Assembly (NCBI RefSeq): GCF_010692555.1
Contig: NZ_JAAHHG010000039.1
Coordinates: forward strand, 1-44,033
DNA from: Okeania sp. SIO3B5
GTDB lineage: Bacteria; Cyanobacteriota; Cyanobacteriia; Cyanobacteriales; Microcoleaceae
Direction of reading: 5' to 3'
DNA length: 44,033 nt
Shown: positions 1-8,176 of the stretch, piece after piece
Layout: the number at the start of each line of letters is the position of its first letter
How positions within the stretch are numbered: position 1 is the first letter of the stretch
Made by a program: the position numbers and the translations under genes
Notes under the pieces: model-generated
The model's database searches: none
Told to the model about the DNA's origin: nothing
The model's input: only the letters and a program-made list of their open reading frames with translations

Positions 1-118
1 ATGTCCGGTTGAACAGTTATAAATAAACACTCAGAATTCAGAATTCAGAATTCAGAATTCAGGAGGGAAGAAAGAAGAAAAGAAGGAGAAAGTTTTTTAT
101 CACTAATTATCCGGACAT
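1..118. mobile_element. MITE-like TIR element, CCGGACAT family, copy 1
   Basis: The element begins ATGTCCGGTTGAACA and ends TAATTATCCGGACAT, so the termini are inverted repeats. The interior holds tandem heptamers (unit CAGAATT, about four copies) and a purine-rich stretch. A second copy of the same length and ends lies at 7994-8113, which supports a mobile unit. No coding capacity. It starts at the window edge, so a target duplication cannot be checked. Confidence 0.6.
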
Positions 119-568
119 GATATAATACCATTTCTCAACAATTTTTCTACATTTTCTTGAGTAGGGGAGTAGGGGAGTAGGGGAGTAGGGGAGTAGTAAA
201 CATAAGAACAATTAAAATTAAATGAGCTGCTAATCAGCAAAAAAGTCATTTAACCTGTTTTAATTACTTAATAACTGAAGTGCTGTATAAGTATAGCATT
301 ACTTTTGGGAATTGGTATAAGGAAAAAGGAAGAAGGAAGAAGGAAAAATCTTGTGTTGTTTGAGTTTTATGCTTTTGATATGTCCGTACCTTTTCCTTCA
401 ACTGCTATACCCAAAACTTTGTTATACTTACAATTGTTGGTTTTATATATACTGTTAAAATCAGGCTGATTGCGATAGCATAACTTTTTCAAATTGGTAT
501 AATATCAATTCTGTTGGTATCATTAGTATAAACGCTTAAGTTTTCTTGTTAATTTTTTTCTTCTGATA
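119..568. repeat. Gene-free stretch with short tandem repeats
   Basis: No gene seen. It contains an 8-bp tandem (GGGAGTAG, 158-195) and a heptamer tandem (AAGAAGG, about 322-345). The heptamer is followed by a segment (about 345-412) ending TCCTTCAACTGCTATA. The same segment follows different simple repeats at about 3310-3380 and 7530-7600, so this is probably a decayed repeat element. Confidence 0.45.
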
Positions 569-1450
569 TTAAAAAGACTTTCTCTCCTCCAACCAAATTA
601 ATAAATCCTCCAAATTATTAAAATCTAAAACAGCTTCAGCTAAATTATCTAAGTCAGTAGCAGATAAATAATCAAATTGGCGACTAATCTGATTAGAAAT
701 TTCACCAAATCTTTTGTTGAGTTGACGCATTAATATTTCTGATTTAGCAGCAGTTATTCTTCCTCTTTCGTCTTGCAAAGCCATGCCCCGTCGGTCTACT
801 TGGTCTAATTCTTCTAAAGAAAAATTGGCTTGATTAGCAATATTTAAAGCACGTTCTATCTCTGGCACTTCTCCCAATTTTTCTGGAATTGTTTCTAAGT
901 AAGATGTTTCTTTGAGGAAATAAATCCACTTATCTATTAATGTCTGTATCTCTGCTAAACTTTTCTGAAATTTTGGTAATTGTACAAAGATTAATTTTAA
1001 TACATTAGATTTATATTCAAAAGATTCATCTTCCTCTTTAAAGACAAATTTAGTCACGACTTTCTCAGTTTCTCCGAACATAATAAAATCAGTTATTGTT
1101 ACAGCAATTACTGGATTTAGTAAATGGTAACGTTCCCCTCTATCTAATTGATTAGCATAAGTTTTAGAGAGATTATAAGCTACTCGTTTATCAAAAGCAG
1201 TTGTGGTGGCTATTTGCATTTCAATAATCACAATTGAATTGTCTTGCAAAACTGCTTTAACATCTAAATAAGTTTCTTTTAAAGTGATAATTTGACCAGG
1301 GGTGTATGGATTGATAATTGTCAGGGATTTGATGGTATTTTCACCATTATAAATAATCGCATTTAAAAAGCTGATTAGTATATCTTGACTTTGGTCAGAA
1401 CCGAAGATTCTTTTAAAAGCATAATCAATTTTGGGGTTAATAAATCTCAT
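569..1450 (-). CDS. Rpn-family PD-(D/E)XK nuclease / putative transposase
   Basis: Protein of 293 residues if started at the ATG giving MRFINPKIDYAFKRIFG, the canonical N-terminus of the Rpn/PDDEXK_2 family. The frame is open 36 nt further upstream, but those residues do not look like family sequence. About 60 residues in come an acidic stretch and the core IVIIEMQI (E-x-Q variant of the D/E-x-K motif), followed by RVAYNLSKTYANQL, as in the family. Rpn proteins promote RecA-independent recombination and are often annotated as transposases; they are solitary and very common in cyanobacteria. The C-terminal part is helical with LNKRFG and LEERKSF. Neighbours on both sides are repeats, so no operon is evident. 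Complete and apparently intact. Confidence 0.9.
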   Translation of the reverse strand: MRFINPKIDYAFKRIFGSDQSQDILISFLNAIIYNGENTIKSLTIINPYTPGQIITLKETYLDVKAVLQDNSIVIIEMQIATTTAFDKRVAYNLSKTYANQLDRGERYHLLNPVIAVTITDFIMFGETEKVVTKFVFKEEDESFEYKSNVLKLIFVQLPKFQKSLAEIQTLIDKWIYFLKETSYLETIPEKLGEVPEIERALNIANQANFSLEELDQVDRRGMALQDERGRITAAKSEILMRQLNKRFGEISNQISRQFDYLSATDLDNLAEAVLDFNNLEDLLIWLEERKSF

Positions 1451-1887
1451 GGTATTTTTTAATTTATTTAAAGTAAATGTTTTCACACTAATGCCGCTAC
1501 GCGGAAGTTAAAAGCGAGTGCTAATTGGCGAGGTTTCCTCAGAATGTAAGACGCACTCAAGACAGTCAAAAGTTAAAAGTCAAAAATATTGATTGGTAAG
1601 GTTTTTAGGATTTTGTAACTGGTTAGTTATTTCTGCCATCCTGCACTAATAATATCATGTCCGCTGGTATCATTTGTGTAAAAATTATGGTGAATATTTA
1701 CAGGAAATTTAAGTTTTTTTCAGGCTTTTAAGCCTTCTTCTTTCTTCTTTGCCGGACTTGACATACTTGATATAATAGGCGTTCACTTTTTCATTAATTT
1801 AAGCGAGCGATCGCTTATTTGTTAGGTAAGGAATTAGGGGTAATTTTCCATGGTTTTAATTAATCAAACAAACTTTCTCTTTCCTAT
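1451..1887. repeat. Gene-free repeat-rich stretch upstream of the Rpn gene
   Basis: No gene is visible. It begins with sequence (GCTACGCGGAAGTTAAAAG, about 1495-1513) that recurs at about 24153-24170. In both places it is followed by AAAAGTCAAAAG-type heptamers and GTTTTTAGGATTTTGTAACTGG, indicating a dispersed repeat. A HIP1 site is present at about 1804. Confidence 0.4.
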
Positions 1888-2028
1888 ATATAATTGGGTG
1901 CATCTCATATTTGCAAAAATACTTTTTTTACTATATATATATTCCCTGTTCCCTGTTCCCTGTTCCCTGTTCCCTAAAAGCGATAATTTTTTGGCTTTAT
2001 TCACGCATTGAGATGCACCCATATAATT
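1888..2028. mobile_element. MITE, GGGTGCATCTCA family with 8-bp TSD, copy 1
   Basis: The element proper is 1896-2020, starting GGGTGCATCTCA and ending TGAGATGCACCC. It is flanked by an exact 8-bp direct repeat ATATAATT at 1888-1895 and 2021-2028, the signature of cut-and-paste insertion. The interior has CCCTGTT heptamers and a conserved AAAAGCGATAA...TTTGGCTTTATT segment shared with copies at 27414-27527 and 33542-33663. Non-coding, about 125 bp, so it needs a transposase in trans. That transposase is not in this window. Confidence 0.8.
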
Positions 2029-2131
2029 AGACATCTCCAATAATAAAAAATCAAATCAATTATCGTACATAAATTATCAGTTATTTCTCCCTATTCCCTA
2101 TTCCCTATTCCCTCTTTTCTGAAGATGTCTA
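2028..2131. mobile_element. Small TIR element (TAGACATCT ends)
   Basis: TAGACATCT at 2028-2036 is matched by AGATGTCTA at 2123-2131, enclosing 86 bp that end in CCCTATT heptamers. It directly abuts the target duplication of the neighbouring GGGTGCATCTCA element. Only one copy was recognised in the window, so mobility is less certain than for the other families; a long-stem hairpin is the alternative. Confidence 0.4.
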
Positions 2132-2155
2132 TTTAGCAACTTTCTCAATTTCTTT

Positions 2156-2653
2156 TCAAGACTGTAAATTTTTTAAAATTTTATTTGCTAAAGAGCCAAA
2201 AGATTGACCTAATTGTTTTTTCAAACGCCATCTTTGAAAAGCCTTTTCATATTCTTCTCCTTCAATTTGAAAAGTTTTCCAGGCATCTAAAGCTAACCAT
2301 AATCCCCACAATAATAAAATTGGTAAAGACCAGGAAAGAGTATGAGCAGTTACTAAATTCAGCAACAATAAAAATGAATTTACGATGCCATATTTAATCA
2401 AACTTTGCTTTAATTTGTCTCGACGAACTTGATTAAAAAGTTGTTTTTCCTGAAATTCACTCCGGTGGGAAAGCCATTCTTGTTCTGCTGCTGCTAAGTC
2501 TTCTGGAGAAATACCCATCTCATGAGCAATTTCTAATACTTGTGCTCTTGTTAGTTCACCTCCTTCAGAGCGACGTGCTAGGGCAATTTGCAGAATTTGT
2601 TGGGCATCGTCTTGATCATAAGTTTGGGTAAGTTGGTTTTGTTGGTTTGTCAT
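2156..2653 (-). CDS. 2TM-domain membrane protein
   Basis: Protein of 165 residues starting at ATG. Residues 1-65 are hydrophilic and helical (repeated Gln/Asp, then ALARRSEGGELTRAQVLEIA and EMGISPEDLAAAEQEW), a segment that resembles the short helical module preceding 2TM domains in cyanobacteria. Residues 88-128 form two closely spaced hydrophobic helices (IVNSFLLLLNLVTA and WSLPILLLWGLWLALDAW), followed by a basic amphipathic tail. The W-x-L-P-I-L-x-W-G-L-W pattern is typical of the 2TM domain. Family function is unknown; it probably sits in the cytoplasmic membrane with both ends inside. Monocistronic as far as can be seen; the downstream side is a TIR element. Confidence 0.85.
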   Translation of the reverse strand: MTNQQNQLTQTYDQDDAQQILQIALARRSEGGELTRAQVLEIAHEMGISPEDLAAAEQEWLSHRSEFQEKQLFNQVRRDKLKQSLIKYGIVNSFLLLLNLVTAHTLSWSLPILLLWGLWLALDAWKTFQIEGEEYEKAFQRWRLKKQLGQSFGSLANKILKNLQS

Positions 2654-3160
2654 AACTTTATTGCTTAAATTTTAGAATTATTTCTATAGCAATTCCCATA
2701 CTGGTGAGGTACAAAATTTGTTTGTTTTAGGGAGTAGGGAGTAGGGAATAGGGAATAGAAAAGAAGAAAAACAACTGTACCTCAGTAATTTGAGAAACGC
2801 TATATCATATATTCTAGCTTGCTATGGATATCAAAGAATAACAATAGTAGATTTCTCCCCTGTCAATAGGTGAAATTTCTACTGGATATTATTTGTAATC
2901 AACACTACAAAAAATGATAGTTATATCAAAATTTAGCAATCTTATTTGAGTTGTGAGATATTGTAGATTTTAGGGAATAGGGAATAGGGAACAGAGAATG
3001 AGAAAAACCGAAGCAATAACAATTATTGCGAATTATTTAGGATTGCTATAGAAAATATTTTATACAGAATATATGTCTTTTTTGTTTTTAATTATCTTAA
3101 ATATTTACTTGATGAATTGTCTCTGAAGTTATATACCAGAAGAAAGAAGGAAGAAAGTCA
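2654..3160. repeat. Gene-free stretch with two dispersed TIR-like repeats
   Basis: The segment at about 2690-2806 starts TATAGCAATTCCCATACTGGTGAGGTACA and ends TGTACCTCAGTAATTTGAGAAACGCTATA, enclosing heptamer runs. The segment at about 2928-3052 contains TTGAGTTGTGAGATATTG and ends GGATTGCTATA, matching the termini of the elements at about 9849-10008 and 16257-16422. No coding sequence recognised. Confidence 0.4.
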
Positions 3161-3317
3161 GTTTTTAGTTATCTAGGAGAGAAAGAAAGTTTTTAGTTAT
3201 CTAGGAGAGAAAGAAAGTTTTTAGTTATCTAGGAGAGAAAGAAAGTTTTTAGTTATCTAGGAGAGAAAGAAAGTTTTTAGTTATCTCAGTGTTTAGTTAT
3301 CTAGGAGAGAAAGAAAA
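3161..3317. repeat. 28-bp tandem repeat, four full copies plus partials
   Basis: The 28-bp unit (beginning GTTTTTAGTTATCTAGGAGA, followed by eight purines) starts at 3161, 3189, 3217, 3245 and 3273 with essentially no change. The fifth copy is interrupted, and a further partial unit begins near 3291. It ends about 100 bp upstream of the DUF262 gene. Perfect copies imply recent slippage or unequal exchange. Confidence 0.8.
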
Positions 3318-3418
3318 ATCTAATTTTGTCTGAGTTTTAATATTTTGATAGGTCTTAACTTTTCCTTCGACTGTTATAATATACTTTTAGGTTTAAAGAA
3401 ACTACTTAAAACAAAAAT

Positions 3419-4537
3419 ATGCCATTAAAGTCGAAAGCTACTAATAATAAACCAAACATAACTAAAGAACAAAAAGAAGCTGCTGAAGCTGAGATTAGGG
3501 AAAAGCAAAAGGCTGTTAATTATAGAACAACGGAATATCCAGTAGAAGTTCTGGTTCAAAAGTATATGAAAGGAAAAGAAGACGATACTAATGAGTTATT
3601 TATACCTGATTATCAAAGAGAGATGATTTGGGATGAAGAAAGGCAGTCAAAATTTATTGAGTCTGTATTTTTAGGATTACCAATACCTCCGGTATTTGTT
3701 GCTGATATTAATGATCAAGAAAATGAAGAAGATGAAGCTCGTTTAGAAATTATTGATGGTACTCAACGTATTCGTACCCTAACTAGATTTATTAAAAATG
3801 AACTCAAACTATGTGAATTGAAAAAGTTAAGTCAACTCAATAATTTTAGATTTGAAGACTTACTTCTTTCTCGTCAGAGACGCTTCAACAGGGCTACTGT
3901 TCGGATAATTCAACTAACAGAAAAAGCAGATGAAGAAACGCGACGAGATATTTTTGAAAGAATTAATACAGGTAGTATTCAGTTAAATGAAATGGAAAAA
4001 CGTAGAGGTATATTACCAGGAAAAGTTACTGATTTAATTGAAGAATTATCAAAATCACCAAAATTTAGGAATCTTTGTTCTTTTTCTTCAGCAGCTATTA
4101 AGCGACAAGATCCTCAAGAATTTGTACTACGTTTTTTTGCTTTCTTGGATAGGTATGAAAATTTTGATAGTAAGTTAGGAATAATTAATTTTCTTGATGA
4201 GTATTTGAAAAATGCTAATGATGATAAAAATATAGACTTAGAGAAAATGCAGCATGAATTTGAAACAATGATAGAATTTGTAGAAGAAAATTTTCCCAAT
4301 GGTTTTTGTTCAGGTAAAAAATTAAATCAAACAACTACTAGGATTAAATTTGAATCTCTTTCTGTAGGTGTTGCTCTTGCTTTGAGAGAAAAAAATAATT
4401 TTCACTATCAAGGAGATGATTTGCTTAATTCTCCTAAGAGTAATTTTCAAAATTACACGAAAGGTGATGCAAGTAGTTCCAATAAAAAGGTAATTCGACG
4501 CATTGAATATGTTAGAGATCGACTGTTAGATAAATAA
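3419..4537 (+). CDS. DUF262 (GmrSD-N / ParB-like fold) protein
   Basis: Protein of 372 residues. After a charged N-terminus, residues 63-95 read PDYQREMIWDEERQSKFIES, then GLPIPPVFV, the DUF262 core. Residues about 110-118 (LEIIDGTQR) occupy the position of the DGQQR motif, with T replacing the first Q. DUF262 domains are ParB/sulfiredoxin-like and in GmrS, BrxU and SspE couple NTP binding to nucleic-acid attack. This protein lacks the C-terminal DUF1524 HNH domain of GmrSD, so it would not itself carry that nuclease. The stop TAA overlaps the ATG of the next gene (TAATG), so the two are almost certainly translated together; DUF262 + MAE_28990-type HEPN is a recurrent bacterial pair. Inferred role: regulatory or NTP-sensing half of a defence or toxin-antitoxin module. 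Confidence 0.88.
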   Translation: MPLKSKATNNKPNITKEQKEAAEAEIREKQKAVNYRTTEYPVEVLVQKYMKGKEDDTNELFIPDYQREMIWDEERQSKFIESVFLGLPIPPVFVADINDQENEEDEARLEIIDGTQRIRTLTRFIKNELKLCELKKLSQLNNFRFEDLLLSRQRRFNRATVRIIQLTEKADEETRRDIFERINTGSIQLNEMEKRRGILPGKVTDLIEELSKSPKFRNLCSFSSAAIKRQDPQEFVLRFFAFLDRYENFDSKLGIINFLDEYLKNANDDKNIDLEKMQHEFETMIEFVEENFPNGFCSGKKLNQTTTRIKFESLSVGVALALREKNNFHYQGDDLLNSPKSNFQNYTKGDASSSNKKVIRRIEYVRDRLLDK

Positions 4538-5259
4538 TGACAAGCATATCATTTGTATTTGAAGATTTTAATGAACGCTCTAAAGAAGTCAGTGAATATT
4601 TGACTTTTATCAATGATTTACAGAAAGAAAAAATGAAATTAATTACAGAAAGTCAAGAAAATAGTAGACCTAAAAAAATAGACAAGGGGTTAGAAGATAC
4701 CTTGAAAGCAAGTGCTTATTTATTGCTTTACAATTTAATAGAATCGACAATGAGAAATGCTATTGAAGCCATATTTGATGAACTAAAAAATCAAGGTGTT
4801 TCATTTGACCAAATTAGACCGGAGTTAAAAAAAATTGTACTTGATAATCTTAAGCAGAGAAATTCCGATAAAATTACTGAGAAAATCAAAAATATATCTC
4901 TTGATATTATTACTATAGTATTTGATAAATCGGTATTTGAAGAAGGAGAACTATTGTTTGGAAATGAAAAGCTATTTTCTGGTAATTTTGATGCTAGAAA
5001 GATTAAAACAGTAGCTAAAGAGTATGGATTTTCTTCGCAAACAAAAACTGATAGTAGGGATTTATTAATAGTTAAAACTAAAAGAAAAGATTTAGCACAT
5101 GGCATTAAATCTTTTGCAGAAGTAGGAAGGGAGAAAAGTGTTGATGAACTAATAAAAATTCAAGATAAGGTAGTAGAATATTTGAGACAAATTCTGGAGA
5201 ATATTGAAACGTATTTAGACAATCAAGACTATTTAGACTCATCTACAAATACTCTCTAA
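4537..5259 (+). CDS. MAE_28990/MAE_18760-type HEPN nuclease
   Basis: Protein of 240 residues with ATG at 4537 overlapping the upstream stop by one base. Mostly helical. Residues about 64-85 (ASAYLLLYNLIESTMRNAIE) are the family-typical first HEPN helices. Residues about 184-189, RKDLAH, supply the Rx4H metal-independent RNase motif of the HEPN superfamily. Family knowledge: proteins of this type are predicted RNases encoded beside DUF262 genes. Inferred role: effector or toxin that cuts RNA when released by its partner. The motif is intact, so the module is potentially active. Downstream DNA (5260-5414) has no gene, only a C-rich simple repeat (about 5336-5385, CCGCGTCCCCGTGT-type units). Confidence 0.85.
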   Translation: MTSISFVFEDFNERSKEVSEYLTFINDLQKEKMKLITESQENSRPKKIDKGLEDTLKASAYLLLYNLIESTMRNAIEAIFDELKNQGVSFDQIRPELKKIVLDNLKQRNSDKITEKIKNISLDIITIVFDKSVFEEGELLFGNEKLFSGNFDARKIKTVAKEYGFSSQTKTDSRDLLIVKTKRKDLAHGIKSFAEVGREKSVDELIKIQDKVVEYLRQILENIETYLDNQDYLDSSTNTL

Positions 5260-5414
5260 TATTATGTTCAGATTATAAAATATAATTCAATACTGAAATT
5301 TTCTTCACATAAAATGGCCGAAACCGTTGCTTTTTTCCCCCCATCTCCGCGTCCCCGTGTCTCCGCGTCCCCGTGTCCTACCCTCCACCAACCAATTTGT
5401 TCAGCAGACCCTAT

Positions 5415-7082
5415 TTACTCTCTCCAACGACCAGAACGAAGAATACTAATAATTAACCACAACCCAAGAAAACTAGCTACTGCAAATAAAGCTTCACTTA
5501 ACACAGATAACTGACTACTTTGAGAACCCGCAGTTACAATAGCAGCACCAATAATTAACGAACCTACAACCACACTAAAAGATAGTCTATTAGCTGACTT
5601 ATCTACACTAATAGCCAAAGGTTCAATATCTTTTAAAGTCAAATTCCACTTCAATGTTTCAGAAGTAACTCTATCTAAAAGTAAGTCTAATTGACGAGGT
5701 GACTCCAAAGACAAATTCTTCACATCAATAGCTGTTCTTAATAATGTTTGAACTGGATCTTCCCCTAATAACTGTCGCCGAAATAGATCCGTCATTAATG
5801 GCTTAATCTCATCCAAAAGATTAAGTTGAGGATAGAAACTACGAGCGACACCTTCCAAATTTGCTAAAGTTTTGGAATACAAACCCAAATTACTAGGCAA
5901 CTTAATTCTGTTATTACGACATAATTGTAATATGTCATAAAAAACTTCAGAAAAATTGATTTCAGCCAAGCTCAGATTATAATATTTCCGCAGCATTTTG
6001 CTATACTCATTTTCCACCTTAGCTAAATTTGGTGGTTGAGCGACTTCTGCCATTTGTAGAGTTAACTGAGTACATCTTTGAGCATCTAGATCGACGATCG
6101 CTAATAATAATTCCGTTAAATTCTCCTGACTACGAGGATCGAGGCGACCTACCATTCCACAGTCTAACAAAGCAATGCGCCCATCTTCCAGATAAAATAT
6201 GTTCCCAGGATGAGGATCAGCGTGAAAAAAACCAGTGATATAAAACTGTTGAAAGAAAGCACGACATAATAATGTGGAGAGTGCTTGCTTTTCTGCATCT
6301 ACATCCCCATTATTGTTAATGCCTTTGACCTTCGCTGATAAGATAGGTTTACCATTTAGCCATTCGAGAACTAATATTTTCGGAGTTGTTAGTTCCCAAT
6401 ATACTTTCGGAAGCATTATTTGCTTGGGATAAAACCACTTACTGGTAGATAAGTCTCGACGTAGTTCATCGGTATAACCAGCTTCCTTGGTGAAATCAAG
6501 TTCAGCTTTCAGAGCAACACTAAATTCTTCCGCAAGAGAAACTATATCGTAGTCATTGCCAAAATCTGTGAATGAAACCAATTCAGCTAAACTTTTTAAC
6601 AGGGATGTATCTTTGTCAATTATTCTGTCAATACCAGGACGTTGAACTTTTAGAGCTACTTCCGTACCATCTTTTAAGGTCGCTTTATAAGTTTGAGCGA
6701 TGGAACCCGCTGCTACACACTCAGTATTAATATCGCTAAATATTTCTTCTAGAGGTTGGGATAATTGTTGACGAATTAGAATTTCCACTTCTGACCAAGG
6801 TACTGCTGGTACATTAGCTTGCAAACTTGACAAGGTGTCAATATAGTCTGCTGGTAATAAGTCTGGACGGGTACTAAGTAGCTGGCCGAGCTTTACATAT
6901 ACTGGGCCTAAATCTACCAGAATATTGCGTAGAACTTCTGGTGTTGGTATATCTGGTTCCCCAGTTTTGCCCCCTGTCAGAAGGGTTTTCATATAGCCCC
7001 AACCGTTACGGAAGACAATTTCGACTATTTCAGCTCGGCGAGAATTAGTTGCTGTCAGGCTAGATAACACGGGGCCTCCCAA
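5415..7082 (-). CDS. ABC1-family atypical kinase (AarF/UbiB/ADCK-like)
   Basis: Protein of about 551-555 residues with all ABC1 hallmarks: VKLGQ (K-x-G-Q) near residue 64, ALKVQRPG (nucleotide-binding Lys), LDFTKEAG, HADPHPGNIF (catalytic loop) and LLDCGMVGRL (metal-binding Asp, replacing DFG). The C-terminus has two hydrophobic helices (VVVGSLIIGAAIVTAG and LFAVASFLGLWLIISIL), so it is membrane-anchored. Relatives support quinone/isoprenoid lipid metabolism; in cyanobacteria and plastids they act on prenylquinones. No ATG is available at the proper position. The frame opens with TTG (7082), while GTG at 7070 has GGGAGG four bases upstream and is the better start. The frame is closed upstream by a stop inside the hairpin of a TnpB-element relic, so the original promoter or 5' end may have been replaced. 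Confidence 0.92.
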   Translation of the reverse strand: MGGPVLSSLTATNSRRAEIVEIVFRNGWGYMKTLLTGGKTGEPDIPTPEVLRNILVDLGPVYVKLGQLLSTRPDLLPADYIDTLSSLQANVPAVPWSEVEILIRQQLSQPLEEIFSDINTECVAAGSIAQTYKATLKDGTEVALKVQRPGIDRIIDKDTSLLKSLAELVSFTDFGNDYDIVSLAEEFSVALKAELDFTKEAGYTDELRRDLSTSKWFYPKQIMLPKVYWELTTPKILVLEWLNGKPILSAKVKGINNNGDVDAEKQALSTLLCRAFFQQFYITGFFHADPHPGNIFYLEDGRIALLDCGMVGRLDPRSQENLTELLLAIVDLDAQRCTQLTLQMAEVAQPPNLAKVENEYSKMLRKYYNLSLAEINFSEVFYDILQLCRNNRIKLPSNLGLYSKTLANLEGVARSFYPQLNLLDEIKPLMTDLFRRQLLGEDPVQTLLRTAIDVKNLSLESPRQLDLLLDRVTSETLKWNLTLKDIEPLAISVDKSANRLSFSVVVGSLIIGAAIVTAGSQSSQLSVLSEALFAVASFLGLWLIISILRSGRWRE

Positions 7083-7096
7083 TGAGTGACGTTCTT

Positions 7097-7466
7097 CTAC
7101 ATCAAATCAAAGATTATGATGTAGGCTTCCCAACCTCACGGATAGGGATTTCTGTTTCAAAGGGAGTGCAACCACTTAACCCTCCGCAGACAGAGACGAT
7201 GAGACCCACCGCCTTTTTGTACTGAACAATTGTGTACTCCGATACGTTCCCTCAAGAGTTTTACCTTTTCACGGGCTGACTAGAACTTCTGAATTGAACC
7301 CCATACTCTATATCGTTTTCATGGTTATCTCAGGTGCGTATTACCGCTACTCCTGATATAATCACCAATAACACAAAAAAGTACACAATGCAAGAAATTA
7401 AGTGGACGCTACGCGGTTTATTGTTGGTCGGCAATTCCCCTCCCGTTAACTTATGTATAACGGGAG
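7097..7466 (-). mobile_element. Internally deleted IS200/IS605-type (tnpB) element, about 370 bp
   Basis: One end is a perfect hairpin CTACATCA...TGATGTAG (7097-7124). The other is CTCCCGTTA...TAACGGGAG (7440-7466), preceded by GGTCGGCAATTCCC and followed by GACCCC, exactly as at the tnpB-distal end of the larger element at 19869-21268. The loop at 7105-7116 (AATCAAAGATTA) is also shared with that element. Both ends are retained but only the last tnpB codons remain inside, so this looks like a non-autonomous derivative (a palindrome-associated element). Confidence 0.65.
7114..7230 (-). pseudogene. tnpB 3' fragment
   Basis: On the minus strand this reads KAVGLIVSVCGGLSGC, a short linker, and ends VGKPTS followed by TAA at 7114-7116. 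It aligns with the tail of the TnpB gene at 19902-21162 (NEVGIILSACGGLDGS...). Only the post-zinc-finger tail survives, with no RuvC residues. The stop codon lies in the loop of the terminal hairpin. Confidence 0.65.
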
Positions 7467-7804
7467 ACCCCTTGCCAACATCAAAGTTGGATTGATATTT
7501 GCTTTATGGCAGAAGGCAGAAGGCAGAAGGAAAAATCTGGCGTTATCTGAGCTTTCTGCTCTCGATCTTTCCTGACCTTTGTTTCGACTGCTTTACCTAT
7601 AGAACCCCTAACCGTATCTTGATAAATACCAAGTTTTTTTATCTAGGAGTCAGGAGACAGCTATACTGGAGACAGGAGTCAAGAGGGAAAAGGGAAGAGG
7701 GAAGAAGGAAGAGGGAAGATGTGGGCAGAGATAATACAAAAAATTCAACTCCTTGAGATGATTTTTCCTCAAAATTGATGCGCGAAAAGACTTGACTACC
7801 ATAA
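7467..7804. repeat. Gene-free stretch of simple repeats
   Basis: No credible gene. CAGAAGG heptamers occur at about 7507-7532, followed by the same unique-looking segment that follows other simple repeats at 345-412 and 3317-3380. GAGGGAAGA-type repeats follow at 7682-7722. Confidence 0.4.
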
Positions 7805-8176
7805 TTAGGGCTTGCTGAAAAAGTCTTATGGGTGAGGGTAGGAGACAGCTATACTGGAGACAGGAGGAATGGGGAATTTAGAGGAGGTAGGAGCTAAGTT
7901 TTATCCCTTAATTTTTCTGCCCAACTCTTACACAAATACTAACTTTTTGAGCTTTCTTAGCCGAAAATATGGTACTTTTTTTCAACTTATATCATGTTCG
8001 GTTGAATACTTATAATATCTGTTGATCGAAGGCAGGAGGCAGAGGGCAGAAGGCAGAAGGGAAAGAGCAAGGTTAGAAGGCAGAAGGTTTTTTATAACTG
8101 ATTATCCGAACATAATATTAATAAGGCTGAAACTTTTATCTGTAAATACTTTTAGATTTAATCAGCAAACCCTAAT
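7805..8176. mobile_element. MITE, TTAGGGTTTGCTGA family, copy 1 (carries a nested element)
   Basis: The left end is TTAGGGCTTGCTGAAAAAGTC and the right end is TTAATCAGCAAACCCTAA. Interior landmarks shared with the other copies are GGAGACAGGAG repeats, TTTTTCTGCCCAACT, CTAACTTTTTGAGC and TTTTATCTGTAAATACTTTTAGA. The element is split by a complete CCGGACAT-family element at 7994-8113, giving a clear order of insertion. Other copies lie at 11852-12099, 12971-13203, 23718-24025 and 24383-24811. Confidence 0.7.
7994..8113. mobile_element. MITE-like element, CCGGACAT family, copy 2 (nested)
   Basis: It begins ATGTTCGGTTGAATA and ends GATTATCCGAACAT, with CAGAAGG heptamers inside. Both ends have shifted together from CCGG to TCGG/CCGA, so the inverted-repeat pairing is kept. 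It interrupts the TTAGGGTTTGCTGA element, whose halves continue on either side. Confidence 0.6.

Noticed and set aside
569-1486. Longer start of the Rpn-type gene at 1486
   Set aside because: The extra 12 residues do not resemble the family N-terminus; the ATG at 1450 does.
3161-3317. CRISPR array
   Set aside because: The 28-bp units are directly contiguous with no spacers and no cas genes in the window.
5314-5514. 66-codon plus-strand frame
   Set aside because: It overlaps the 3' end of the ABC1 kinase gene and consists largely of a C-rich simple repeat; no protein-like pattern.
7499-7756. 85-codon plus-strand frame
   Set aside because: Built from CAGAAGG and GAGGGAAGA repeats with a dispersed repeat between them; not a gene.
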